Shown piece after piece: positions 17,887 to 25,492 of a stretch of 34,356 nt of DNA. The notes under the pieces were generated by a model, which was not told the DNA's origin, ran no database searches, and was given only the letters and a program-made list of their open reading frames with translations. Source of the DNA: DASWJQ01 sp964517315 (GTDB taxonomy: Bacteria; Chloroflexota; Anaerolineae; Anaerolineales; E44-bin32); assembly GCA_964517315.1 (NCBI GenBank), contig CAZFCJ010000029.1, positions 1 to 34,356 of the forward strand. The letters run 5' to 3'. Each line of letters opens with the position of its first letter. The first letter of the stretch is position 1. A program made the translations under genes and the position numbers.

Positions 17887-18540
17887 TCAATTCGCATTCT
17901 CCAACATCGGATCCATCAGACCCTGCAGGTAGGGGAACGAGACCGGCCCGACCAAGGTTTGTCCGTTGACGACAAACGAAGGCGTACCACGCAGACCGAG
18001 CTCCAACGCCGCCTGCTGGTCGCGGGCGACGGTGCGTTCGTGCCGGCCCGAGTCCAGGCAGGATTCGAACGGCTCGTGGTCGAGGCCGAGTTCGCCGGCG
18101 TACGCCTTCAGATCGGTCACAGCCAGGGCCGGCGCGCGGGCGAACAGCAGATCATGGTATTCCCAAAAGCGCCCCTGATCGTATGCGCACTGGGCCGCTT
18201 CGGCCGCCTTGGGCGACTGCGCCGTAATGACCGGGAAATCGCGCCAGATGAAGCGCACGCGGTCGCCGTATTGATCCCGGATCCGCTCCAGCACCCCGGC
18301 GGCGTGCCAGGCGCGGCAGCTCGGGCAGCCGAAGTCGCCGTACTCCACGATCGTGACCGGCGCCCCCGCGGGGCCCAGGGCGGGATCGTCCTCGATCCGG
18401 CTCTGCGAGGCAGGCGTTGCTCCCGGGCCTTGGGCCGGCGCGCACGCCACCAGTGTGGCGGCCGCTACCAGGAGATAGCCAACCAGAATTCCCCATCGGA
18501 TGCGTCGCTTCGGCCCTTGGTCGCCTTGCTCTCGCCTCAC
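17887..18540 (-). CDS. DsbA-like thioredoxin-fold lipoprotein
   Basis: This 217-residue exported protein has a basic N-terminus, a hydrophobic stretch (about 16-32) and a lipobox LVAC with Cys33, so it should be anchored outside the membrane. The mature part is a DsbA/thioredoxin_4-type domain: PVTIVEYGDFGCPSCRAWHA with the active site CPSC (72-75), a helical insertion, and GLRGTPSFVVNGQTLVGP carrying the cis-Pro loop (GTPS). It probably acts as an extracytoplasmic disulfide oxidoreductase. GTG 18540 is chosen because GGGAGG lies 8 nt upstream; an ATG at 18567 in the same frame has no RBS. It is the first gene of the five-gene run, about 75 nt behind a promoter with a MerR-type 19-bp spacer, and is divergent from a MerR gene. 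Confidence 0.93.
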   Translation of the reverse strand: MRREQGDQGPKRRIRWGILVGYLLVAAATLVACAPAQGPGATPASQSRIEDDPALGPAGAPVTIVEYGDFGCPSCRAWHAAGVLERIRDQYGDRVRFIWRDFPVITAQSPKAAEAAQCAYDQGRFWEYHDLLFARAPALAVTDLKAYAGELGLDHEPFESCLDSGRHERTVARDQQAALELGLRGTPSFVVNGQTLVGPVSFPYLQGLMDPMLENAN

Positions 18541-18622
18541 CAATCCTACCTCCCGGGCGCCCTGCATTTCTCAAAAGCGTCACTTCACTGCTGCATGCAA
18601 AGACAGCACGACCCTGTTTGGT

Positions 18623-18653
18623 AGCATAAGGGTTGAAGTTAACTTGAAGTCAA
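18623..18653 (-). promoter_or_regulatory. MerR-type promoter (19-bp spacer) for the DsbA/Rdx/DUF2085/rhodanese/Zn-ribbon operon
   Basis: On the minus strand, -35 TTGACT (18653-18648) and -10 TATGCT (18628-18623) are separated by 19 bp. Such overlong spacers are the hallmark of promoters that MerR-family activators untwist. The spacer holds an imperfect dyad centred on GTTAAC (TTCAAGTT and AACTTCAA). The divergent MerR gene starts 13 bp from the -35 element. Confidence 0.75.
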
Positions 18654-18665
18654 GAGAGGAGGCCC

Positions 18666-19067
18666 GTGAGGACGGGTATGCGCATCGGTGAGGTCGAGGC
18701 CAGAACCGATACTCCTGCTTCCACCATCCGCTACTACGAACGCGTCGGCGTACTGCCTGCGGCCGAGCGAGTGAACGGGCAGCGGGTGTACGACGAACGG
18801 GTGCTGGAGAATCTGGAAGCGGTGGCGATCGGCCAACGGCTCGGCTTCTCCTTGGATGAGATCAAGGCCTTGCTCGGCGAATTTCGCGAAGGCGGCTCAC
18901 CGTCGCAAGAATGCCGCGCCCTGGCCCGCCGAAAGCTGGGTGAGCTCGAGGCGTTGATCGAAAACGCCCACCGCATGCAGGCGATCTTGGAGCACGGCGT
19001 GACCTGCAGCTGCAGCTCGCTGCAGGGTTGCTACGTGAGCGACGGCGGGGACGGGTCCCGTGCGTAA
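18666..19067 (+). CDS. MerR-family regulator with Cys-rich C-terminus
   Basis: This 133-residue regulator has the MerR winged helix (RIGEVEARTDTPASTIRYYERVGVL at 6-30, then the wing and the LGFSLDEIKALL helices), a dimerisation helix and a C-terminal tail with C114, C116 and C122. C83 lies near the start of the dimerisation helix. This resembles the Cys placement of metal sensors of the MerR/ZntR type, so a thiophilic metal or metalloid is the likely ligand. GTG 18666 lies only 3 nt after GGAGG and ATG 18678 is 15 nt after it, so the start is uncertain. The gene overlaps the L,D-transpeptidase start by 8 nt and is divergent from the DsbA-led operon, whose 19-bp-spacer promoter it probably controls. 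Confidence 0.9.
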   Translation: MRTGMRIGEVEARTDTPASTIRYYERVGVLPAAERVNGQRVYDERVLENLEAVAIGQRLGFSLDEIKALLGEFREGGSPSQECRALARRKLGELEALIENAHRMQAILEHGVTCSCSSLQGCYVSDGGDGSRA

Positions 19068-20151
19068 GCCCCACTTGAACCGCCGTGAATTCCTACAGAT
19101 CACGGGAACGGCGCTGGGCGGCGCTCTGCTGTCAAGCTGGCAGACCCCACCAGGGAAGCGGGACTTCCCGCCGGGAGAGCGTCTGGGCCGTCTGACCAAA
19201 CCCGGCTTCTCGCTGCGCTCGAGGCCTTCGTCCGAAGCCCCGGTGGTGCGGCGGCTGGGCGAGGACGAGATCGTTCAGATCGAACAGGAGGTGGTCGGCG
19301 AGCACCGGGCCCGGGTCAACCAGACGTGGCTTGAAACGCCGGAAGGGTTCGCCTGGTCCGCCGCCGTGCAGCCGGTGCGCAACGAGCCCAACCAGCCGGT
19401 CGACTCGCTGCCTGAAACCAGCCTCGGCTCCGGCCTGTGGGCGGTCGTGACGGTCCCCTACGTCAATTTGAATCTGGACAATCCGCCGGCGCGGGCACCC
19501 TGGCTCAAGGCCCGCCTGGAGAACCACCTGCCGCCGCGCTTCTTCTACGGCCAGGTCGTGTGGGTCGATCAGATCGAGCGCATCGAGAACGGACGGGGCC
19601 TCTACCGGCTGAACGAACGCTACGGCTACGGCGACAGGTTCTGGGCGCCGGCCGAGGGCTTGCGCCCGATCACGGCCGAGGAAATGGCGCCGATCCGGCC
19701 GGAAGCCAGCGAAAAACGGATCCTGGTGGACGTGCCACAGCAAACGCTCACCTGCTACGAGGGTTCGACCGAGGTCTACTTCGATCGAGTGTCCACCGGC
19801 GCGCTGTACAACAACCGCGGCCAGCGGGTGGACGAGTGGGGCACGCCGGAGGGGACCCACCGCATCTGGCGCAAGGCCGTATCCCTCCCGCTCAGCGGCG
19901 GCAGCGCCGAGGTCGGCTGGGATCTCCCAGCCGTGGGCTGGATTTCGCTCTTCGTCGGCAGCGGCGTCGCATTCCACAGCACCCACTGGCACAACAACTA
20001 CGGCGTGCCGACCTCGCGCGGCTGCGTCAACTGTCGCCCTGAGACGGCAGAGTGGATCTTCCGCTGGACGCAGCCCTCGGTCCCATACGACCCTGGTGAC
20101 GTCACCATCGGCATGCCCGGCGGCACGCGAGTGGAGGTGGTCGAGGCCTAG
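19060..20151 (+). CDS. Exported L,D-transpeptidase (YkuD family)
   Basis: This 363-residue protein has a Tat-like N-terminus (LNRREFLQITG at 6-16) followed by a hydrophobic stretch (TALGGALLSSW). An SH3-like region (about 40-110, FSLRSRPSSEAPVVRRL) precedes the YkuD domain (about 240-363). The catalytic motif is present: FHSTHWHNNYGVP then TSRGCVNC, giving the conserved His and the SRGCVN nucleophile Cys. Such enzymes make 3-3 peptidoglycan cross-links or attach proteins to the wall. The GTG start lies within the 3' end of the MerR gene (8-nt overlap), so the two are translationally coupled. That coupling hints that a metal or thiol signal also adjusts the envelope. Downstream, 20152-20582 shows no gene. 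Confidence 0.92.
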   Translation: MRKPHLNRREFLQITGTALGGALLSSWQTPPGKRDFPPGERLGRLTKPGFSLRSRPSSEAPVVRRLGEDEIVQIEQEVVGEHRARVNQTWLETPEGFAWSAAVQPVRNEPNQPVDSLPETSLGSGLWAVVTVPYVNLNLDNPPARAPWLKARLENHLPPRFFYGQVVWVDQIERIENGRGLYRLNERYGYGDRFWAPAEGLRPITAEEMAPIRPEASEKRILVDVPQQTLTCYEGSTEVYFDRVSTGALYNNRGQRVDEWGTPEGTHRIWRKAVSLPLSGGSAEVGWDLPAVGWISLFVGSGVAFHSTHWHNNYGVPTSRGCVNCRPETAEWIFRWTQPSVPYDPGDVTIGMPGGTRVEVVEA

Positions 20152-20582
20152 CCGATCGCGCCCGCCTCCCAACTAACGTCACGCGTTCATTCCATAGGCA
20201 GTCCATCTCCCCAGCTCACCGCGATCCTCGCCACTTCAGCTTTAAAGACCCCCCCATGACATCTCCGGACTGCCCCATCGAAATCCGACTTCCGCTATGA
20301 CCCCCTGAAGTCGAAGATGCGTGCGACCCGTGCATCACCCGCGTAGCCGATTCTGAATCCCGGAACAGCGCGGACCTGATGAGCCGGATCGCCCCTGGCT
20401 TGACCGGTCGAGTTTTAAGGGAAGATCATGGCCCCCCTGGCATGCCGGATGCCTTTTGCTTCACGGGATCGGAAGACCAAGCAGCAGGGGCGCGGGAAGG
20501 TCGTGGCCCTGACGGTCCTATTAACGAGCCTTACCGATGTCGGCCGGGGCGCCAAGCTGGAAGACTTTGTCACTGGATGGTG

Positions 20583-20606
20583 TCATATAATTAGATAGAC
20601 ATATGA
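20583..20606 (+). promoter_or_regulatory. ArsR-type operator/promoter for the CmtR-like regulator and P1B ATPase
   Basis: TCATAT and ATATGA form an inverted repeat with a 12-nt spacer. A perfect -10 TATAAT (20586-20591) lies inside the left arm; no good -35 is visible at 17 bp. Binding by the ArsR protein encoded just downstream would block RNA polymerase. The same arm length and spacing occur at 24126-24149 before another arsR gene. Confidence 0.6.
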
Positions 20607-20622
20607 ACATTGGAGGTGAGCG

Positions 20623-20973
20623 ATGCTTCTCGTCAGCGAAGATCAATCGACCGCTCTGCGCGCCAAGCTGTTCCACGGCTTCGCCGACCCCTCGCGCCTC
20701 TCCATCCTGGAGGCCTTGATGGAGGGACCGATGACGGTCACCGATGTGGTCGAGGCTACGGACCTGAGCCAGCCCAACGCGTCGAGCCATTTGAGCTGCC
20801 TGTATGACTGCGGCCTGGTGGCGCGCAAGCCGCAGGGCCGCTACGTCTACTACGCGCTCAGCGACGATCGCGTGGCCGAACTGGTGCGCCTCGCCAATGA
20901 GCTGCTGGCGGACGTCGCGCGCGGCGTGTACCAGTGCACGCGCTATGGTCCGGCCTCCCTGGAGGACGCATGA
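20623..20973 (+). CDS. ArsR/SmtB-family metal sensor, CmtR-like
   Basis: This 116-residue winged-helix repressor has LFHGFADPSRLSILEALMEGPMTVTDVVEATDLSQPNASSHLSCLYDCGLVARKPQGRYVYYALSD-type helices and wing. LSCLYDCGLV places two cysteines four residues apart in the recognition helix, as in the cadmium/lead sensor CmtR. A third Cys near the C-terminus (VYQCTRYG) could complete the site. Family knowledge predicts that Cd, Pb or a similar ion releases DNA. ATG 20623 follows GGAGGTGAGCG. Its stop overlaps the ATPase start (ATGA), a clear two-gene operon, preceded by an inverted-repeat operator. Confidence 0.92.
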   Translation: MLLVSEDQSTALRAKLFHGFADPSRLSILEALMEGPMTVTDVVEATDLSQPNASSHLSCLYDCGLVARKPQGRYVYYALSDDRVAELVRLANELLADVARGVYQCTRYGPASLEDA

Positions 20974-23051
20974 GTCACAGCGAAACCCACGAGATCACAG
21001 TCCGCGGCATGGACTGCGCCGGCTGCGTGTCGAGCGTGCAGCGGGCGATTGCGTCGGTGCCGGGCGTGGACCAGGTCGACGTGTACCTGGCCTCCGAAAA
21101 AGCGGTCATTCAGTCCAGCCAGGGCGCGCCGGACATGGCGGCGGTCCGCGCTGCCGTCAAGGAGATCGGCTACGAGGTGCCCGCGCCGGAGGAAGCGGGA
21201 AGCTCTGAAACCGGACTTGAACTCACCAACCGCCGCGCGATGCTGACCCTGGGCGCCGTCTTCCTGGCTGTGCTGCTGGTGGCGGTGCTCGGCGAAGGCC
21301 TGGGCCTGTTTGAACGCCTGGCCTCCAGCATCCCGTGGCCGCTTTGGTTGGCCGCCATCCTCCTGGGCGGCTACCCGATCTTCCGCGACGTGATCCGCGC
21401 CGCCCTGCGCGGCCAGGTTCTGGCGCACAGTCTGATGAGCGTCGGCGCGCTGGCGGCCGTGGCCGTCGGTGAGTGGGCGACGGCGGCCATCGTGGTGTTC
21501 TTCATGCGCGTGAGCGATTTCGTCGAGAGCTTCACCACCGACCGCAGCCGGCGCGCGCTGCGCGACCTGCGCGAGCTGGCGCCGCAGACCGCCCGCGTCG
21601 ACCGGGAGGGCAGCGAGGTCGATGTCCCGCTGGCCGAGGTCCATCCCGGTGACATCGTGATCGTCCGGCCCGGGGAGAAGATCCCGGTGGACGGCGAGGT
21701 GATCGACGGCCGGGCGACCATCGATCAGGCGACCATTACGGGCGAATCGATGCCGGTCGAGGCTGGCCTCGGCAGCCAAGTCTACTCGGCCACGATCGCC
21801 CAACTGGGCGCGCTCCGGATTCGAGCCGAGCGGATCGGTGAGGACTCCACCTTCGGCCGGGTGGTTCAGTTGGTCGAGGACGCGGAAGGCAACCGCGCCC
21901 ACGTCGAGCGCCTGGCCGACCGCTTCTCCGGCTACTACCTTCCCGTCGTGCTGGCGGTCGCGCTCATGACCTACCTGCTCAGCGGCAACGCACTGGCCAG
22001 TGTGGCGGTGCTAGTGGTGGCCTGTTCGTGCTCGATCGCCCTGGCCACCCCAGTCGCCATGCTGGCCTCGATCGGCGCCGGCGCCAAGCAGGGCTTGCTG
22101 ATCAAAGGCGGCAAGGTGCTTGAGCGGCTGGCCGAGGCCGACGTGCTGCTGATCGACAAGACCGGGACCGTTACGTTCGGCCGTCCCGTCATCACGGATG
22201 TCATACCCCTCAACGGGGCCGCTGAAGAGGAACTGATCCAGCTGGCCGCCTCCACCGAACGTCACTCGGAACACCCGCTGGCGGAAGCCGTTCGCCAGGA
22301 AGCCCGAGAGCGCAACCTGGAAACCAGCGAACCGACTGAATTCGAAAGCCGGCCCGGGCGCGGCGTGCGGGCACGGATCGGTCCCGACTGGATCACGGTC
22401 GGGTCTTCTTCCATGGTTGAAGCGGGGTTCACACCGCCCGCGGATCTAGCAGCCCAGGGCAAGACTCTGCTCTATGTCACTCGGAATGACGAGCTGATCG
22501 GGGTGCTCGCCGCCGCCGACAGCCAGCGCCGGGACGTCCCGGAAACGATCGCCTCACTTCGAGGGCTAGGCTTTGAACGGATCGAAATCCTGACCGGGGA
22601 CCACGAGGCCGCCGCCCGTCCCCTCGCCGAGAAGCTGGGGGTGCCCTTCCGCGCCGGTCTGCTGCCGCAGGACAAGATCGAAATCGTGCGTACGCTGCAG
22701 CAGCGCGGGCACGTGGTGGTGATGGTCGGCGATGGGGTCAACGACGCCCCGGCCCTGGCGCAGGCCGATGTGGGCATCGCCATGGGCGCCGCCGGGACGG
22801 ATATCGCCATCGAGTCCGCCGACATCGCCTTGATGAAGGACGATTGGGCGCTTGTGCCTCAGCTCATGCGCATGGCCCGGCGCACGATGGGCATCGTACG
22901 GGGCAACCTGGCCTTCACCGCCGTCTACAATTTGGTCGGCTTGAGCCTGGCCGCCTTCGGCTTCCTGCCGCCGGTTTTGGCCGCCGCGGCGCAATCGCTG
23001 CCAGATCTCGGCATCATGGCCAACTCATCGCGTCTGCTGCGCCACCGCTGA
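20970..23051 (+). CDS. Heavy-metal-translocating P1B-type ATPase with CSC motif
   Basis: This 693-residue metal efflux pump has an N-terminal HMA domain with GMDCAGC (13-19), then TM helices, the actuator TGES (257-260), phosphorylation DKTGT (Asp396), the HP motif ERHSEHPLAEAV and the hinge GDGVNDAPALAQADVGIAMG. The metal-binding helix reads VVACSCSIALATPVAML, so residues 352-354 are CSC where most Zn/Cd/Pb and Cu pumps have CPC. ATG 20970 has GGAGG 5 nt upstream and overlaps the CmtR-like gene by 4 nt. The pump probably exports a soft divalent metal chosen by that sensor. Positions 23052-23269 show no gene. Confidence 0.94.
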   Translation: MSHSETHEITVRGMDCAGCVSSVQRAIASVPGVDQVDVYLASEKAVIQSSQGAPDMAAVRAAVKEIGYEVPAPEEAGSSETGLELTNRRAMLTLGAVFLAVLLVAVLGEGLGLFERLASSIPWPLWLAAILLGGYPIFRDVIRAALRGQVLAHSLMSVGALAAVAVGEWATAAIVVFFMRVSDFVESFTTDRSRRALRDLRELAPQTARVDREGSEVDVPLAEVHPGDIVIVRPGEKIPVDGEVIDGRATIDQATITGESMPVEAGLGSQVYSATIAQLGALRIRAERIGEDSTFGRVVQLVEDAEGNRAHVERLADRFSGYYLPVVLAVALMTYLLSGNALASVAVLVVACSCSIALATPVAMLASIGAGAKQGLLIKGGKVLERLAEADVLLIDKTGTVTFGRPVITDVIPLNGAAEEELIQLAASTERHSEHPLAEAVRQEARERNLETSEPTEFESRPGRGVRARIGPDWITVGSSSMVEAGFTPPADLAAQGKTLLYVTRNDELIGVLAAADSQRRDVPETIASLRGLGFERIEILTGDHEAAARPLAEKLGVPFRAGLLPQDKIEIVRTLQQRGHVVVMVGDGVNDAPALAQADVGIAMGAAGTDIAIESADIALMKDDWALVPQLMRMARRTMGIVRGNLAFTAVYNLVGLSLAAFGFLPPVLAAAAQSLPDLGIMANSSRLLRHR

Positions 23052-23269
23052 GCGCAGCGGACGCTTCCGGGGATATATGCCGGGTCTCTTCGGCTTCGGA
23101 TCGCAAGCTCTGATGGCCCCAGATCGGTTCTTCTCTACCCATGATCTCCGGCAGTCGACAGCTCGTCGGGAGAACGGATACTCATTTGTCCCTCAATCCG
23201 AATGCCGTCCTGCTGCAGTCCGCCGGTCGACGAAGCCTGATCCGTCTCGGTAGAAAGGTTTGGAGGCTC

Positions 23270-23758
23270 CTAGCTCGCCTTGACGACCTCCTCCAGGTGC
23301 TCTTCCAGCCGGTCCAGCGAACTGGTCATCCCCTCGACCACGCCCATATCCAGGACCTTCTGCAGATCGGAGGGGTCTTCGTATACGGATCGGCTGTTGA
23401 GCCTCGTCTTTCCGTCCTCGTCAACGAACTCGAAGGTCGCCAGCACAGAGGGCATGTCCGAATTGATGTTCCCGCCCTCGTCGGAGAAGTAGTCTCGATA
23501 AACAATGCGCTTGGGCGCCTCGATCTCTTGATAGATCGCTTTGCCCCACGACTCGTCGCCCGGATTTGGGCCACGCAGGCAGAAGTGCCACTCTCCGCCC
23601 GGTTGAAAGTCCAGGGTGCACTCCTTCATCGGCCAGTCTCGCGGCCCCCACCAGTGGCTCAGCTGCTCACAGCTGGAGAATGCGTCAAACACCAGCTGGC
23701 GGGGGGCATCAAACACCCGGCTCATAAACAATTCGCGATCGGTCGTCCTGACCTCCAT
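23270..23758 (-). CDS. SRPBCC/AHSA1-domain protein
   Basis: This 162-residue protein has the START-like AHSA1 fold: TTDRELFMSRVFDAPRQLVFDAFSSCEQLSHWWGP, then a beta sheet and a long C-terminal helix (LDRLEEHLEEVVKAS). GPNPGDESWGKAIYQEIEAPKRIVYRDYFSDEGGN is typical of small bacterial homologues paired with ArsR regulators. These proteins are thought to bind hydrophobic ligands; the ligand here is unknown. ATG 23758 follows GGAGGG, and the upstream arsR stop is 1 nt away, so the two genes form a coupled operon. Confidence 0.9.
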   Translation of the reverse strand: MEVRTTDRELFMSRVFDAPRQLVFDAFSSCEQLSHWWGPRDWPMKECTLDFQPGGEWHFCLRGPNPGDESWGKAIYQEIEAPKRIVYRDYFSDEGGNINSDMPSVLATFEFVDEDGKTRLNSRSVYEDPSDLQKVLDMGVVEGMTSSLDRLEEHLEEVVKAS

Positions 23759-23759
23759 T

Positions 23760-24107
23760 TTAATTCCCTCCATCATCCTTCTCATTTGCCTGAATACGCT
23801 TGAGATACTCATCGAGGCGATCGAAGCTCTCCTCGAAAAACTGACGGTAGGTTTCGAGCCACTGATCTACGTCCTTGAGCGGTTCGGCGTGCAGTGTGCA
23901 CGGGCGGTATTGGGCCTCTCGGCTGCGCTCAATCAGCTTCGCCCGCTCCAGGACCTTGAGGTGCTTGCTTACGGCCGGCTGGGTGATGTCGAACGGTTCG
24001 GCCAGCTCGGTGACCGTTTTCGGGCCGGTGGTCAGTCGGGACAGGATCTCCCGACGGGTCGGGTCGGCCAGCGCGGCGAAGGTCCTGCTGAGCTGATCTT
24101 TATCCAT
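23760..24107 (-). CDS. ArsR-family regulator (SdpR-like) paired with SRPBCC gene
   Basis: This 115-residue winged-helix protein reads QLSRTFAALADPTRREILSRL, then VTELAEPFDITQPAVSKHLKVLERAKLIERSREAQYRPCTL, and has a C-terminal helix (WLETYRQFFEESFDRLDEYL). It has no metal-site cysteines in the recognition helix, so it belongs to the metal-independent SdpR-like group that commonly precedes AHSA1/SRPBCC genes. No strong RBS precedes ATG 24107. An inverted-repeat operator overlapping a TATAAT -10 lies just upstream at 24126-24149, consistent with autorepression. The SRPBCC gene follows after 1 nt. Confidence 0.93.
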   Translation of the reverse strand: MDKDQLSRTFAALADPTRREILSRLTTGPKTVTELAEPFDITQPAVSKHLKVLERAKLIERSREAQYRPCTLHAEPLKDVDQWLETYRQFFEESFDRLDEYLKRIQANEKDDGGN

Positions 24108-24125
24108 ACGGTATTTGCCGATTCA

Positions 24126-24149
24126 TTATATAACTGCTTAGTAATATAA
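24126..24149 (-). promoter_or_regulatory. ArsR-type operator upstream of arsR-SRPBCC operon
   Basis: TTATAT and ATATAA form an inverted repeat with a 12-nt spacer, and on the minus strand a TATAAT -10 overlaps the promoter-proximal arm. The geometry equals the site at 20583-20606. Positions 24150-24532 otherwise show no gene. Confidence 0.55.
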
Positions 24150-24532
24150 AGCGGGCCACACAATGCGTCAAGCCCCTTCTCTTCTTTTCCGATCATTCCG
24201 GACTACATGTCGAGCGCGAGCACTCTGCCCGGAGGTGCAAATGCGGAAGCGTTTGAAGTGAACAGCAATCCGGGACCGCGTCCGACGTGGAGCGCATGAA
24301 GCCCAGGGACGAACTTAAGGCAGGTTAGACATCTGGCATGGCAGCCGGCCGTGAAAGGATTGTCGAGGAGTCCCACGAGCGTCGTCGGGCACGGAAGCCA
24401 TCGCTGGCGGGGGACCTGCCACCACCGAACTCACATTGCAATTGGGAAACCCATCAGGACGATGACGATGATGCTCAGCACGGGTCTGACGGTCGTGCAA
24501 GGCGTTGATCTACCTGACCACTCAAGCCCTCA

Positions 24533-24910
24533 TCAGTCCTTGTGCATCCATAACGCGTCATCTTCCCTTACTTCCTTTGCGCGGTAAGCCGCGATCTTGC
24601 GGATGAGCGCCCTAGGAATTGGCTGGTCGTATGGTAACTGGATCGTGTCTTTGCCAGTTTTGTACTGCGCCAGTTCTTGCTTGAACGGCTCCAGAGACGA
24701 ACGGGTCGGCATGAAATTAAGATGAGTCTTGTAAGCGGCGTACGAGAAGAGTATTCGCTCTTCTTCAAACACCGGCTTTCCCCACTTCAAAGTCTCCGTG
24801 GCATTGGGTGCGACTTCCTTCAATACTGCTCGCAGCTCTCGCAGCTTTTCTTGCGCGTGGTCGGGGAATCCCTCAATGTATTCATCCACGGTTGTGGGTT
24901 TTTCAGACAC
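24533..24910 (-). CDS. DUF1801 (YdhG-like) protein
   Basis: This 125-residue protein begins SEKPTTVDEYIEGFPDHAQEKLRELRAVLKEVAPNATETLKWGKPVF, a typical DUF1801/YdhG N-terminal pattern, with FSYAAYKTHLNFMPT and a C-terminal LIRKIAAYRAKEV. Some relatives (Fra/YdhG) have been described as iron chaperones, but most are uncharacterised. GTG 24910 is chosen because GGAGGA lies about 7 nt upstream; an in-frame upstream start gives an Arg-rich extension that is not conserved. No metal ligands stand out, so no metal role is claimed here. It appears monocistronic. Confidence 0.85.
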   Translation of the reverse strand: MSEKPTTVDEYIEGFPDHAQEKLRELRAVLKEVAPNATETLKWGKPVFEEERILFSYAAYKTHLNFMPTRSSLEPFKQELAQYKTGKDTIQLPYDQPIPRALIRKIAAYRAKEVREDDALWMHKD

Positions 24911-25164
24911 TGTCGTCCTCCTCCGTCTTGGTTCGGGCAACAGCCTGCAAAGGTGTCGCAAGTTTTCGCTGCCAGCAGGAGGTCAAAGGGAGATTATATC
25001 TCCGGAGCCATCACTTCGCCTGAGGCTTCGTCAAACTAGGGGACGGTCCACCCGCCATGTCTGAAGCCGCCGGACGGATCTTCTTCTGGGCCACCGGGAG
25101 CCTGCATGACATCGGCCAGACGGACAAACGCCAGGGCAACGATCTTCCTCATATCCATCCCTGC

Positions 25165-25404
25165 TTGTCACCTTATCGACTTCACCATCAGAATCGTAGG
25201 TTGTCCACTCGCCGGCGGGTTCACCATCCTTGAAGTGCCGCGAACGTCTCTTCGTGCCGTCATTTCTGAACCACTCCCAGTAGCCATCACGCTTAACGCG
25301 CTTTGTCTTTCCCCTCGCAAAAACAATTTTGCCATCCGCTGATACTTGATCGTGACCCTGTCCTTCACTTCTCTCTTCTGGTGGGGCATCGATATATTGG
25401 CCAT
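25165..25404 (-). pseudogene. Frameshifted YwqK/MORN-like antitoxin-type gene
   Basis: The first frame reads KDRVTIKYQ; near 25340 the recognisable sequence moves to another frame (ADGKIVFARGKTKR, then RDGYWEWFRNDGTKRRS, FKDGEPAGEWTTYDSDGEVDKVT). The DGxWxxxxxDGxxxxxxxFxxGExxGxWxxYxxxG pattern is typical of short YwqK-like/MORN-repeat proteins. One nucleotide appears to be missing at the break. It is either a decayed gene or a sequencing/assembly indel. The flanks 24911-25164 and 25405-25492 show no gene. Confidence 0.5.
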
Positions 25405-25492
25405 TTGCTTATATTCCTGTTACTTCAGAGTTCGAAACCCTGGTTCATTGACGGCCTGAGCACGTTGTTGAGCGTCCACTACTTTCTGGGCT

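Noticed and set aside
19132..20172. Minus-strand ORF of 346 codons under the L,D-transpeptidase
   Set aside because: Antisense of a clearly recognised YkuD gene; composition is not protein-like.
20943..21902. Minus-strand ORF of 319 codons under the P1B ATPase
   Set aside because: His/Gln/Ala-rich translation typical of an antisense frame in GC-rich coding DNA.
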